64,000 nt of DNA, from contig NZ_JAAOIW010000012.1 of assembly GCF_011440305.1 (NCBI RefSeq), positions 62,001 through 126,000 on the forward strand, written 5' to 3'. Made by a program: the position numbers and the translations under genes. Under the pieces are notes generated by a model. The model searched no databases and was not told where the DNA came from. It was given only the letters and a program-made list of their open reading frames with translations. Positions 1-9,252 of the stretch are shown here, in pieces (positions within the stretch are counted from its first letter, which is position 1; every line of letters starts with the position of its first letter). This DNA is from Paenibacillus agricola. Its GTDB lineage: Bacteria; Bacillota; Bacilli; Paenibacillales; NBRC-103111.

Positions 1-705
1 TTCGACGATGTGTTCATTCCTTGGAAGCATGTTTTTGTTAATAAGAACATCGAGGCCACAAGAGACCAATTCCATAAGACGCCTGCACATGTACTGGGAA
101 ATAACCAAGCACAAATTCGGTTATGCACCAAAATAAAGTTCATTATCGGCGTGGCCCGCAAAATAACTGAAATGGGTGGTACTGATAAATTCCCACAGGT
201 GCAGGAACGACTCGGTGAATTAGCCTCACTAGCGGCTACGGTTGAGGGTATGCTGCTAGCAAGTGAGTACGAATGTACGCTAGACAAGAACGGCACAGCT
301 CGACCTAGCGCGCGGTTTCTATTTGGTATCGTTGGCATGCAGGATCAAGTTTATGCCAATGTGATTAAGATTCTTCGTGAGCTTGTCGGTGGCGGTGTGC
401 TGCAAATGCCATCCTCCTATCATGAAATGGTGAATCCTGAGACGCGAGATGATATCCGCCAGTACATCCGAGCGTCTGGCGTCGATTCGGAAGCACGGAT
501 TAAGTTATACAGACTTGCTTGGGATATCATTGGTTCGGAATTCGCTGGTCGCCATCAGCAGTATGAAATGTTCTACAACGGAGCTCCTTTTGTTGTCAGA
601 GGACATGCATTCCGTAATTATGGATATAACGAACCATTGGAATTAGTTGAACGCTTCCTCAGCAGCTACAGCTTGCCTGACAAAGATGCACATGTCCAAT
701 CCTAA
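1..705 (+). CDS. 4-hydroxyphenylacetate 3-hydroxylase (HpaB) family flavin monooxygenase, 3' part
   Basis: C-terminal ~234 residues of an HpaB/acyl-CoA-dehydrogenase-fold monooxygenase; the frame is open from base 1, so the gene is cut by the left edge (full members are about 480-520 aa). It begins inside the motif FDDVFIPW, typical of HpaB-type enzymes, and ends with the family's C-terminal helices (GSEFAGRHQQYEMFYNG around residues 180-195). These enzymes use reduced FAD from a separate reductase to hydroxylate phenols, pyrrole carboxylates or similar rings. It is first in a run with an FMN split-barrel protein, a nitrilase-fold amidase, a DUF2848 protein, a cupin and a TRAP transporter, which suggests catabolism of an imported small acid. 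Substrate cannot be read from the sequence. Family confidence is high, specific reaction low. Confidence 0.88.
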   Translation, partial: FDDVFIPWKHVFVNKNIEATRDQFHKTPAHVLGNNQAQIRLCTKIKFIIGVARKITEMGGTDKFPQVQERLGELASLAATVEGMLLASEYECTLDKNGTARPSARFLFGIVGMQDQVYANVIKILRELVGGGVLQMPSSYHEMVNPETRDDIRQYIRASGVDSEARIKLYRLAWDIIGSEFAGRHQQYEMFYNGAPFVVRGHAFRNYGYNEPLELVERFLSSYSLPDKDAHVQS

Positions 706-741
706 ATAACTGTAAACTTACAGAAAGAAGGGGTTTCAACA

Positions 742-1197
742 ATGGCTATAGCGATTACAGAACTATCAACTGAAATGATGGAACAATTGCAGGGACAGAA
801 CATCGTGTTTATAAATGTGGTGGACAAAGAAAGCGGAGATATTTATTCAACTGTCTTATCTTGGGTGTACGCAGTAAGTCCGAAAGCCATTCGTTTTGCG
901 ATCGATGCTAAATCGGATTTCGTACGAATTTTACTAGATGATCCGAGGCTGGTCCTCAATTTTGTTTCTAAAGAAACTGTATATTCAGTTAAAGGAAAAG
1001 CTGCAGTAAAAGTCGCTAGGACCGAAGAGTTAACGCTAAAAATGGCGTTATTAGAGGTAGACGTGGAAGAGGTTCGAGACATTATTTTCTATGGTGGCAA
1101 GATTGAGACCCAACCCAAATTTGTGAAAACGTACAAAGTAGAATTGATTAAAAAGTTAGATGATGAGATGAAGAACGCGTTGTTGAATCTTTCTTAA
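742..1197 (+). CDS. FMN-binding split-barrel (pyridoxamine phosphate oxidase-like) protein
   Basis: 151 aa with the look of a PNPOx-like FMN split barrel: an N-terminal strand with FINVVDKESGDIYS, a central segment (about residues 50-75) with IRFAIDAKSDFVRILLDDP, then LNFVSKETVYSVKGKAAV. It starts at ATG with AGAAAGAAGGGG upstream, 36 bases after the monooxygenase stop. By position it could supply reduced flavin to the HpaB-type enzyme or act on a pathway intermediate. It is not an obvious HpaC flavin reductase, so the partner role is inference. Confidence 0.72.
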   Translation: MAIAITELSTEMMEQLQGQNIVFINVVDKESGDIYSTVLSWVYAVSPKAIRFAIDAKSDFVRILLDDPRLVLNFVSKETVYSVKGKAAVKVARTEELTLKMALLEVDVEEVRDIIFYGGKIETQPKFVKTYKVELIKKLDDEMKNALLNLS

Positions 1198-1214
1198 AGG
1201 GGGAATTTGGTTCT

Positions 1215-1988
1215 ATGAAGGTCGCATCTATCCAATTGGAAATTAAAGATAGTGAAAGTAAAGAGCAGCGAATCGGACGTGCCACTGATTTAGTAGATCG
1301 TGCTGCACAAGATGCGGATTTGATCTTGCTACCGGAAGTTTGGGCAACTGGCTATTTTAATTTTGACAAATATAAGGAAGAGGCAGAGCCGCTAGACGGT
1401 GAATTTGTCCGATTCTTTGCAGCAAAGGCCAAGCAGCATGGTGTCTATTTGTTTGCTGGAAGCTTTATCGAGGTCAAGGATGGTAACTACTATAACACTA
1501 GCATTCTTTTTGACCGTCAAGGGATGTTGGTAGGTACCTACCAAAAAACACATTTGTTCCGTTACGGTTCCAAAGAAGGCGAGCTGCTGACTAGAGGGGA
1601 CGGGGCAAAGGTATTTGACACCGAATTTGGCAAGGTAGGATTAACTACGTGCTATGACCTTCGTTTCCCAGAGCTTTACCGTCAGCAAGTCGACTTGGGA
1701 GCACAGATGTTTCTAGTAACATCGGCTTGGCCGCATCAGCGTTTGGAGCACTGGAAATTGTTCAACGCCACTCGCGCACTGGAGAATCAGAGCTTCCTGA
1801 TCTCGTGCAACTGTGTGGGTACCACGAACAATGTCTTATTGGGTGGACATAGCTCAATTGTCGATCCATGGGGAATCACATTAGCGACTGCTGGTGAGCA
1901 GGAAACCATTGTGAAATCAGAAATCGATCCCTCGGAAGTTCAGCGCATTCGAGATGTATTTCCGAGTTTGAAGCACCGTGTTATTTAA
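1215..1988 (+). CDS. carbon-nitrogen hydrolase (nitrilase superfamily)
   Basis: 257 aa, normal for omega-amidase/YafV-type nitrilase-fold enzymes. The catalytic triad is complete: E41 in LLPEVW, K111 in YQKTHLF and C146 in TTCYDLRFPE. Such enzymes hydrolyse amide or carbamoyl C-N bonds through a cysteine acyl intermediate in the cytoplasm. RBS AAAGGGGG precedes the ATG, and the gene follows the FMN-binding protein by 17 bases. An amidase directly behind a ring hydroxylase is what one would expect if the substrate is nitrogen-containing and ring opening yields an amide; that step is inference. Confidence 0.9.
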   Translation: MKVASIQLEIKDSESKEQRIGRATDLVDRAAQDADLILLPEVWATGYFNFDKYKEEAEPLDGEFVRFFAAKAKQHGVYLFAGSFIEVKDGNYYNTSILFDRQGMLVGTYQKTHLFRYGSKEGELLTRGDGAKVFDTEFGKVGLTTCYDLRFPELYRQQVDLGAQMFLVTSAWPHQRLEHWKLFNATRALENQSFLISCNCVGTTNNVLLGGHSSIVDPWGITLATAGEQETIVKSEIDPSEVQRIRDVFPSLKHRVI

Positions 1989-2023
1989 GCAATCATCTAT
2001 CATAGAAAAGGGTGTATACAATT

Positions 2024-2695
2024 ATGGAATTTACATGTAACGGAACAACGTTAAATTGGACACCTGAGCGGCTTGTTATTGCGGGATACACAGGTAAAAA
2101 TCAAGAAGCTGTCAAAAAGCATATTGCAGAATTAAAGGAATTAGGCATTCCCGCACCTCCGCAGGTTCCGATGCTGTATGATCTTTCTCCGGAACTGCTT
2201 CAGACTTTAAGTGAAATTACAGTCGTACATAATGACAGCAGTGGCGAGGCTGAAGTGGTGCTTATGCACATAGATAGCGAGTGGTATGTGGGTCTTGGAA
2301 GCGATCATACGGATCGAGTCCTTGAAGCGGTATCCATTCAAAAGTCTAAGCAGGTTTGTGCCAAACCGGTTACTAAAGAGCTTTGGCCGCTTGCATCCAT
2401 TGCAGACCGTTGGGATCAAATTGAAATCAAAAGCTGGGTAGAGATTGACGGGAAAGAACATTTATATCAGTCCGGCGTATTGGGTGAGTTTCTGGAACCC
2501 AAGAAACTCATGGAGATTGTAAAAACTAGAGGATACGATAGTGTGAATATGGCGCTATATTGTGGAACACTGCCGCTTCACGGGGGATTCGTATTCGGTG
2601 GCTCATTTCGGGCGGAACTCGTGGATAACAAAGAAGGACGTAAGCTTGAATTAAATTATCAAACCAAATTGCTAAAAAATGCTGAGGAGGAATAA
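2024..2695 (+). CDS. DUF2848 family protein
   Basis: 223 aa. I recognise the DUF2848 pattern: the N-terminal RLVIAGYTGKNQEAVKKHI motif (GYTGRD-like in the family), PPQVPMLYDLSP near residue 50, YVGLGSDHTDR near residue 90 and LPLHGGFVFGGSF near the end. Members are distant relatives of the fumarylacetoacetate hydrolase fold and sit in catabolic operons; no reaction is established that I know of. An ATG at 2024 is preferred over the in-frame GTG at 2012 because AAAAGGGT (2006-2013) lies 10 bases before 2024 and overlaps 2012. Confidence 0.8.
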   Translation: MEFTCNGTTLNWTPERLVIAGYTGKNQEAVKKHIAELKELGIPAPPQVPMLYDLSPELLQTLSEITVVHNDSSGEAEVVLMHIDSEWYVGLGSDHTDRVLEAVSIQKSKQVCAKPVTKELWPLASIADRWDQIEIKSWVEIDGKEHLYQSGVLGEFLEPKKLMEIVKTRGYDSVNMALYCGTLPLHGGFVFGGSFRAELVDNKEGRKLELNYQTKLLKNAEEE

Positions 2696-2699
2696 GAAA

Positions 2700-3044
2700 A
2701 TGGCAAAACCGGAATTGGAATTTGTTGATCAAAATTTATTTGAAGAGGTGCCTTTCAGCAAAGTGGAGGGCTTAACGGAAAGAGTCATCGCAAAAGATCT
2801 AGAATCAGGTGTGGCTACACGCATTCTGATGTTTGCACCGGGAGTGGATACAACACCTAACGGAGTGCAGATTCATGACTTTTGGGAAGAGCTTTATATC
2901 ATAGAAGGTTCATTGATCGACTTGAACTTAAATCAGGAATTTACCGCAGGAATGGTGGCCTGCCGTCCGCCTGGAATGAAGCATGGTCCATGGAAGTCGC
3001 CAAACGGATGTAAAACTTATGAAGTTCGTTATTATTCCAAATAA
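2700..3044 (+). CDS. cupin-domain protein
   Basis: 114 aa single-domain cupin. It has the HDFWEELYIIEG metal-binding strand (H and E ligands, about residues 61-72) and a second half ending PPGMKHGPWKSPNG with the last His. It resembles the small ChrR/ARD-like cupins encoded in catabolic operons, acting as lyases, isomerases or dioxygenases. RBS GAGGAGG lies inside the end of the DUF2848 gene, 9 bases before this ATG, implying translational coupling. Exact chemistry is unknown. Confidence 0.8.
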   Translation: MAKPELEFVDQNLFEEVPFSKVEGLTERVIAKDLESGVATRILMFAPGVDTTPNGVQIHDFWEELYIIEGSLIDLNLNQEFTAGMVACRPPGMKHGPWKSPNGCKTYEVRYYSK

Positions 3045-3073
3045 ACCTATCAACATTAAAGGGGCGATTAAAG

Positions 3074-4123
3074 ATGAGAAACAAGAAAAAAATGAGCATG
3101 CTACTTTCCACTGTTGTTATGATTTCTTTACTAGTTGGTTGCGGTACAACAAAAGATGCTGGAGCACCAACTGAGGGCGGTGCTGCAGCAGGTGCTGGAG
3201 ACAAGAAGATTGTTCTGAAGTTGGGCAATATTACAAAAGCGGATAGCCAATTAAGCATCACACTTAAAAATATCGGTGAAGAAATAAAAGCAAAGACTAA
3301 TGGACGAATCTCGGCATCCTATTTCCCAGGCGGCGAGCTAGGTAATGAAACCGATATGATGCAGCAGTTGAACACAGGCAGTCTTCAAATGGCTGTGATC
3401 ACGAATGCACAACTGAGCAACTCATCCCCCGCGTTTGGTGCTTGGCTGATGCCGTTCGTGGTTGATACCCATGATCAAGCCTACAAGCTTTGGACCAGTG
3501 ATGAATCGATGAAGCTTTTTGATACTCTGACGAATGAGAATGTTGTAGGCCTAGGCTACGCGTCATCCGGATTCCGTTATATCGTCGGATCTAAGCCTAT
3601 TACTACGATTAAAGATTTGGATGGATACAAGCTTCGCACAACACCTAGCCCAACCATTCTAGACTATTGGAAGGGATTGAAGGCAAGCCCGACTCCAATG
3701 CCCCTTACTGAAGTGTATACTTCCTTGCAAACGGGTGTTATCAAGGGGATTGATATCGATTCCGAATCTTTAGCTTCGGAAAAACTAACAGAAATTGCAA
3801 AAAACTTGAATGCAGATAATCATATGTATTGGGCAGGAGGCATCTTAATCAATAAGGATCTTTGGAATAGCCTTTCGCCTGAAGACCAGAAGTTGATTAA
3901 AGAAATTGTTTTAGATAAAACGAAAGAAAATAGTGTACAAGTTGCAAAGAATGAAGAGAAATTTCTAAGTGAGGCCACAACGAAGCTTGGTCTAAAACTA
4001 AGTGAAGTGAAACGTGAAGAGTATGATGCGGTTGTAAAATCAGTTAGAGACACTTGGAGCAGCAAATCACCGGAAATCGCTAAATTTTTGGAAAAAGCAG
4101 ACCAAATCAAAAAAGAGAAGTAG
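3074..4123 (+). CDS. dctP: TRAP transporter solute receptor, DctP family (lipoprotein)
   Basis: 349 aa extracytoplasmic solute receptor. The N-terminus is a lipoprotein signal ending LLVGCGTT (lipid Cys at residue 23), then a Gly/Ala linker and a DctP domain with the conserved DGYKLRTTPSP strand, whose Arg salt-bridges the substrate carboxylate in characterised members, and MPLTEVYTSLQTGVIKG. It delivers an organic acid to the adjacent DctQM membrane subunits. RBS AAAGGGG is suitably spaced. It is the first of three TRAP genes and shares an operon with the upstream enzymes, so the pathway substrate is probably a carboxylate (inference). Confidence 0.92.
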   Translation: MRNKKKMSMLLSTVVMISLLVGCGTTKDAGAPTEGGAAAGAGDKKIVLKLGNITKADSQLSITLKNIGEEIKAKTNGRISASYFPGGELGNETDMMQQLNTGSLQMAVITNAQLSNSSPAFGAWLMPFVVDTHDQAYKLWTSDESMKLFDTLTNENVVGLGYASSGFRYIVGSKPITTIKDLDGYKLRTTPSPTILDYWKGLKASPTPMPLTEVYTSLQTGVIKGIDIDSESLASEKLTEIAKNLNADNHMYWAGGILINKDLWNSLSPEDQKLIKEIVLDKTKENSVQVAKNEEKFLSEATTKLGLKLSEVKREEYDAVVKSVRDTWSSKSPEIAKFLEKADQIKKEK

Positions 4124-4131
4124 GTGCTCCC

Positions 4132-4659
4132 ATGAGTGACAAACCTGCAAGACGAAATATCTTATCATTCATCACAGATGCTCTTGACAAATGTCTTGTA
4201 GGAATCAGCATCTTGGTGGGCGCGGTTTTAACGATTAATATAATCGTAGCGGTATTTTTTCGATATGTACTCAATTCTCCGATTTATTGGGCGGATGAGC
4301 TCTCTCTGTATTTGTTTTGTTGGGCCACTTTTCTAGGGGCAGCTCTTGCTGTGAAACGATCCGACATGGCGGCAGTTACTTTTTTTCTTAACCGCCTCTC
4401 CGGTCGGGCCAATATTCTCCTCTCCATGTTGATTCAATTATGTATGTTGTTTTTCTCCATTATTATCGGCTATTATTCTATTATTTGGATTAGTAGTCCT
4501 AGTGTAATGAATTTGCTATCGCCGGCGCTTTCTATGAATATGTGGAAGCTTTATACGATCGTCCCAATTTCAATGTTTTGTATGGCAGTATTCTCGATTG
4601 AACATTTGATTGGATTCATACCGAGTTTGTTTGGTAAAAGAGGGGGTACAGCGCAATGA
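4132..4659 (+). CDS. dctQ: TRAP transporter small permease, DctQ family
   Basis: 175 aa with four predicted membrane helices (about residues 24-45, 60-80, 97-120 and 138-160), the DctQ topology, and the FFRYVLNSPIYWADELSLYLF signature near residue 45 with its WADE motif. It forms the membrane complex with DctM for Na+-driven uptake. It lies 8 bases behind dctP and its stop overlaps the dctM start (ATGA). Confidence 0.92.
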   Translation: MSDKPARRNILSFITDALDKCLVGISILVGAVLTINIIVAVFFRYVLNSPIYWADELSLYLFCWATFLGAALAVKRSDMAAVTFFLNRLSGRANILLSMLIQLCMLFFSIIIGYYSIIWISSPSVMNLLSPALSMNMWKLYTIVPISMFCMAVFSIEHLIGFIPSLFGKRGGTAQ

Positions 4660-5933
4660 GTTCAATGGCTGGTTTTATCATCCTGCTGTTCATTGGGGTA
4701 CCTGTTGCCTTTGTTCTTGGGCTAACGACCCTCATTTATATTTATTCGACCGGCAATATCGCCGCGCTGCAGTCGTTGCCGTCGAAGATGTTCAACGGCT
4801 TACAGAACTTCGGTTTTGTAGCCATTCCACTGTTTGTGCTTCTAGGAGAAATAATGAACCGGGGCGGCATTACGAATCGATTGATCCACTTCGCTACCGT
4901 CCTTATCGGCCACCTTCGAGGCGGACTTGCGTATGTGAACGTTGTCGCCAACATGTTTTTGGCGGCGATCGTCGGTTCAGCCAATGTGCAAACGGCGATC
5001 ATGACTAAAGTGATCGTTCCGGAGATGGAGAAGCAGGGCTACGACAAAGAATTCAGTACGGCGCTTACCGCCAGTTCATCCATTATGGGGCCCTTAATTC
5101 CGCCGAGTATGCCATTTATTCTTTATGGAGTGAGTTCCGGTGTATCGATTGGCAGCTTGTTCTATGCGGGAATTATTCCTGGGATTTTGTTTGCCCTTGG
5201 TTTCGCAGTTATTATATTTGTTACGTTTCGAAAAACAAAAAGCAATATAATAAAAAGAAGCTCAGGAAAAGAGATTCTTCAAAGCCTGCTCTATGTCTTG
5301 CCAGCGCTGTTCATTCCCGTTCTTATTATGGCGGGTATTACGACAGGCGTGTTTACTGCAACGGAATCGGCAGCAGTTGCTGTTTTTGTCGCTATTCTGA
5401 TTGGCGCCTTTGTATACAAGGAATTGAAGTTTAAAGATGTGCCAGGTATTTTGCTTCGTACTATTATTACAACCTCCTCTGTATCTTTTTTGTTGGCGAC
5501 AACAAATATTTTCGGATGGGCGCTTCACTTACAAGGTATTCCGCATATGATCGCTGATTTTTTCTTGAATATTGCAGGGAGTACGCTTGTATTTCTAATT
5601 CTTCTCAATATATTGCTTATTGTGATCGGTACATTTTTAGAGGGACCGGCCGGTATTATATTCTTAACCCCCATTCTGCTGCCAATAGCCTTGCAATTTG
5701 GAGTAGATCCGATTCACTTGGGCGCAATTATCGTGATTAACCTGACCATTGGTTTGATGCATCCACCTTTTGGTACGGTACTGTACATTGCTTCAGCGAA
5801 CACTGGAGTGAGCGTGGAGCGTTTGAGTGTAAAACTGATTCCATTTTTACTCGTCATGGTTGGTATTCTGCTGTTGATTACTTACGTGCCTGCGACGACA
5901 ACCTATATTCCTAGTTTATTTGCACCCAAGTAA
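4656..5933 (+). CDS. dctM: TRAP transporter large permease, DctM family
   Basis: 425 aa, the usual size for DctM, with about 11-12 hydrophobic helices. Family features include FVAIPLFVLLGEIMNRGGI near residue 50, the ASSSIMGPLIPPSMPFILYG loop near residue 140 and HPPFGTVLYIAS near residue 370. It carries the ion-coupled transport pathway. The start overlaps the dctQ stop by four bases. Two hairpins follow the stop, closing the operon. Confidence 0.94.
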   Translation: MSSMAGFIILLFIGVPVAFVLGLTTLIYIYSTGNIAALQSLPSKMFNGLQNFGFVAIPLFVLLGEIMNRGGITNRLIHFATVLIGHLRGGLAYVNVVANMFLAAIVGSANVQTAIMTKVIVPEMEKQGYDKEFSTALTASSSIMGPLIPPSMPFILYGVSSGVSIGSLFYAGIIPGILFALGFAVIIFVTFRKTKSNIIKRSSGKEILQSLLYVLPALFIPVLIMAGITTGVFTATESAAVAVFVAILIGAFVYKELKFKDVPGILLRTIITTSSVSFLLATTNIFGWALHLQGIPHMIADFFLNIAGSTLVFLILLNILLIVIGTFLEGPAGIIFLTPILLPIALQFGVDPIHLGAIIVINLTIGLMHPPFGTVLYIASANTGVSVERLSVKLIPFLLVMVGILLLITYVPATTTYIPSLFAPK

Positions 5934-5943
5934 TAATTAAAGA

Positions 5944-5965
5944 CCCTCCGCCAATTGCGGGAGGG
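5944..5965 (+). terminator. short hairpin after dctM
   Basis: CCCTCC and GGAGGG arms with a 10-base loop just after the dctM stop. There is no clear T-run, so it is weaker than the hairpin that follows. Confidence 0.4.
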
Positions 5966-5980
5966 ATACATTGAATAAGT

Positions 5981-6040
5981 AAATACCGAGCTAAAGCAAT
6001 ATCCAAGAGGATATTTGCTTTAGCTCGGTATTTTTTTCTT
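5981..6040 (+). terminator. strong rho-independent terminator of the TRAP operon
   Basis: A 19-base arm beginning AAATACCGAGCTAAAGC pairs almost perfectly with the arm at 6015-6033. The run TTTTTTT follows. It ends the catabolic/TRAP operon before the ABC transporter gene. Confidence 0.9.
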
Positions 6041-6205
6041 TTCAACCTTTTTTTATAGATATGCCAAGGCTTCCAGAGTATACCGCAGCTTGCAGGCAGC
6101 GGTTATGAATTTGACAATTAAGCAATTTGGAGAGAAGATCAAAGAACCAATATCGAAGTTACCAACCAACCAACCATGTGCTTGCCGACAATAAAGGAGT
6201 GTCTT

Positions 6206-7960
6206 ATGTCCAGTTTTAAATCCTATTATCGATTTGTTAAACCTTACTGGAAGCTAATCGTGGTTACGTTATTGATTGGAATGGCCAAATTCGGGATACC
6301 ATTGACGCTGCCTTTTATAATGAAATATGTGGTGGATGATTTATTGCTTAGCTCGCTGCCCCCGGCTGTAAAAGTAGAAAAATTGATCTATGTGATGCTG
6401 GGTGCATTTGTGTTGTTTGTTGTTTTAAGGGCACCGATCGAATACGCCCGGCAGTATTATGCCCAGCTGACAACCAGCCGAATTCTTTACGACCTTCGTA
6501 ATCATCTATATGGGCATATCCAGAAGCTTTCCTTGAAATATTACCAGAACCATAAAACCGGTGAAATTATTTCTCGGATGATTAATGATGCCGAACAGAC
6601 GAAAAATATTGTGGAAATCGGGTTAATGAACATATGGCTTGATTTGTTTACGTTATGCATTGCCATTGGCTTCATGTTTTATATGGATGTGAATTTGACG
6701 TTGGTTTCTATCGCCATCTTTCCCTTTTATGCATTAGCTGTCAAAAAGCTTTATAAAAAATTGCGGGATTATTCCAAAACCAGGTCGCAGGCTCTCGCAG
6801 ATATGCAAGGCTATCTTTTTGAACGGGTAACGGGGATCTCGGTCATCAAGAGCTTCACTCTAGAGGAAGTGGAAAAGCAAAATTTTGATGTAAAAAACCG
6901 CAACTTTCTGCAAAGAGCGTTTGCTTTAGCAAAATGGAATGCCTTGACGAATGCGATTATTAATACCTTAACGGACATTGCACCGTTGCTGGTTTTATTT
7001 TATGGAGGGTACCAGGTTATTTATGGACAGCTTACGTTAGGTGCTTTTGTTGCTTTTTTTGCCTATTTGGAACGTTTGTATAGCCCGCTTCGCCGTTTGG
7101 TTAATTCGTCGACAGAGCTTACCCAGGCCAGTGCTTCGCTGGAGCGGGTTGTGGAGCTGATGGACGAGCCGTACGATATTGAGGACTCTCCGCAGGCTAA
7201 GCCTATGGATCGGGTGGAGGGCAAAATTGTTTTTGACAATGTAAGCTTTCGCTATCAAGCTTCTACGGATTGGATTTTGAAAAATATTCAATTAAGCATC
7301 AGTCCAGGACAAACGATTGCTTTTGTAGGGATGAGCGGCGGCGGAAAATCCTCGTTAATTAGCTTGATCCCGCGGTTTTATGATATTCAGGAAGGCAGAA
7401 TTTTGTTGGATAACACCAACCTCAAGGATATCACGATCCAAAGCCTGCGAAGTCAAATTGGTATGGTGCTGCAGGATAATATTTTATTTAGCGGCAGTGT
7501 GCGCGATAATATTTTGTTCGGGCGGCCAGATGCCACGGAGGATGAAATTCTCCACGCTGCACAAGCGGCTAATGCGCATGATTTTATTATGAATTTAACG
7601 CAGGGCTACCAGACGGAAATCGGCGAACGTGGCGTTAAGCTCTCGGGCGGACAAAAGCAAAGAATTGCGATTGCCCGGGTATTTCTGAAGGATCCGCGGA
7701 TTCTGGTGTTGGATGAGGCGACCTCGGCGCTTGATCTGGAATCGGAGCATATGATCCAAGAATCACTGGAAAAGCTGGCTAAGGACAGGACAACGCTGAT
7801 TGTCGCCCACCGTCTATCGACAATTACGCATGCCGACCAAATTGTACTGATCGAAAATGGGGAAATCAAAGAGGTAGGCACCCATGATGAGCTGATGCAT
7901 AAAGAGGATGGGGCGTATGCCCGCTTGTATAATGTGCAAAATTTGGAGGCGCATAGCTGA
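6206..7960 (+). CDS. ABC transporter, fused permease/ATPase (MsbA/BmrA type exporter)
   Basis: 584 aa half-transporter: six membrane helices in residues ~15-310, then an ATPase domain. Walker A is GMSGGGKSS (~374-382), the signature is LSGGQKQR (~478), Walker B is ILVLDEATSALD (~499), and the switch histidine lies in VAHRLST (~533). Homodimers of this class export lipids, drugs or peptides. ATG 6206 is chosen because AAAGGAG (6195-6201) sits just before it; the ATG at 6176 has no such site. It is monocistronic by context (terminator before it, own promoter likely for the next gene). Substrate is not predictable. Confidence 0.92.
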   Translation: MSSFKSYYRFVKPYWKLIVVTLLIGMAKFGIPLTLPFIMKYVVDDLLLSSLPPAVKVEKLIYVMLGAFVLFVVLRAPIEYARQYYAQLTTSRILYDLRNHLYGHIQKLSLKYYQNHKTGEIISRMINDAEQTKNIVEIGLMNIWLDLFTLCIAIGFMFYMDVNLTLVSIAIFPFYALAVKKLYKKLRDYSKTRSQALADMQGYLFERVTGISVIKSFTLEEVEKQNFDVKNRNFLQRAFALAKWNALTNAIINTLTDIAPLLVLFYGGYQVIYGQLTLGAFVAFFAYLERLYSPLRRLVNSSTELTQASASLERVVELMDEPYDIEDSPQAKPMDRVEGKIVFDNVSFRYQASTDWILKNIQLSISPGQTIAFVGMSGGGKSSLISLIPRFYDIQEGRILLDNTNLKDITIQSLRSQIGMVLQDNILFSGSVRDNILFGRPDATEDEILHAAQAANAHDFIMNLTQGYQTEIGERGVKLSGGQKQRIAIARVFLKDPRILVLDEATSALDLESEHMIQESLEKLAKDRTTLIVAHRLSTITHADQIVLIENGEIKEVGTHDELMHKEDGAYARLYNVQNLEAHS

Positions 7961-8137
7961 TCCTAAGGGGTAATTTATATTTATAAAAGCATGCTTGACA
8001 ATAGTTAGCTACAAACTAATTAGATTGTGCCAGCTGTAATATGCTATTCTAAGTTAAGCAGACACATAGTAGCTTGGTTCAAGAAAGCTGGAATTGTACA
8101 GGCAATCTGGTGGGATTAGGATTAGGAGGTAGTATTT

Positions 8138-9118
8138 ATGAAATATCGTCGACTAGGTAACAGCGGGTTAAAGGTATCTTTGCTGGGGTTAGGAACCAAT
8201 GCTTTTGGAGTGAGGGCAGACGAGGCAACATCGCTACAAATTATTCATCAAGCCATGGATAAAGGCATCAACTTTATTGATACGGCTAATATTTATACCA
8301 AATCGGAATCCGAACGAATTATTGGCTTAGCCTTGGAAGGCAAGCGCCATGAGGTCGTACTGGCGACGAAGGCTGGATTGGTGCGTGGCGAAGGTCCGAA
8401 TGAACGGGGATCATCGCGTTATCATTTGCAGCAGGAGCTTGAGAGCAGCTTGCGTCGGCTAAAAACAGATTATGTAGATTTGTATCAAATTCATACCTTT
8501 GATCCGGAGACGCCAATCGAAGAAACACTCAGGACGCTGGATGATATGGTTAGCTCGGGTAAGGTGCGGTATATTGGTGCATCCAATTATGCTGCCTGGG
8601 AGCTAATGAAAGCGTTGGGGATCAGCGAACAGAAAGGCTTTAACCGTTATGTGTCTACACAAACGAGCTATTCACTTGCTGATCGGACGCCTGAACAGGA
8701 GCTGGTGCCGGTCTGTCTAGATCAGGGAGTAGGGATTATCCCTTATTTTCCACTGGCCGGGGGCATATTGACCGGAAAATACACATCAACGGATGCAGCT
8801 CCCCAAGGCTCACGCGCGGACAAAGATCCGAATTTCAGCAGATTTCTCGATGAGCAACGATTACAGCTCAGCCAAAACGTCGCTAATTTGGCGGCTACAT
8901 TGGACTGCTCCTCAAGCACGCTTTCCTTATCTTGGCTCATGCACCAGCCAGTCGTGTCCACGGTTATTGTTGGCGCGACTCGGGTAGAGCAGCTGGAGGA
9001 GAATTTGCAAAGCTTATCACTTGAGCTCGACTCTGAGCAATTAAAGGAGCTTGATCAACTTAGCGAATCTTATCGCTATGGCAAGCCCTTTGCCGTTTAT
9101 CGGTTGCCGCAGGGGTAA
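8138..9118 (+). CDS. aldo/keto reductase
   Basis: 326 aa NADPH-dependent (beta/alpha)8 barrel oxidoreductase with an intact catalytic tetrad: D48 and Y53 (FIDTANIYT), K78 (LATKAG) and H119 (YQIHTFD). The C-terminal cofactor motif is STVIVGATRVEQLEENL. RBS TTAGGAGGT precedes the ATG. A TTGACA element at 7994-7999 may be its -35, though no strong -10 follows. The downstream hairpin ends it. Physiological aldehyde or sugar substrate unknown. Confidence 0.93.
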   Translation: MKYRRLGNSGLKVSLLGLGTNAFGVRADEATSLQIIHQAMDKGINFIDTANIYTKSESERIIGLALEGKRHEVVLATKAGLVRGEGPNERGSSRYHLQQELESSLRRLKTDYVDLYQIHTFDPETPIEETLRTLDDMVSSGKVRYIGASNYAAWELMKALGISEQKGFNRYVSTQTSYSLADRTPEQELVPVCLDQGVGIIPYFPLAGGILTGKYTSTDAAPQGSRADKDPNFSRFLDEQRLQLSQNVANLAATLDCSSSTLSLSWLMHQPVVSTVIVGATRVEQLEENLQSLSLELDSEQLKELDQLSESYRYGKPFAVYRLPQG

Positions 9119-9162
9119 CAGTAGGAATTGGAATTGGAGCTATTATAAAATATCCAAACGCG

Positions 9163-9217
9163 AAGAGAAGAACCTACCCGAAAATCATCAATGATTTTTT
9201 GGGCAGGTTCTTCTCTT
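9163..9217. terminator. bidirectional terminator between convergent genes
   Basis: AAGAGAAGAACCTACCC pairs with GGGCAGGTTCTTCTCTT (17-base arms with one mismatch). It lies between the plus-strand aldo/keto reductase and the minus-strand dehydrogenase, so it can serve both. Confidence 0.85.
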
Positions 9218-9252
9218 TAGTATGGGTATAGCTGCAAATCACCGCAACATGC

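Noticed and set aside
7994-8030. TTGACA-led promoter before the aldo/keto reductase
   Set aside because: The -35 is perfect but the 17-base position gives only AATTAG, so the pair was not listed as a feature.
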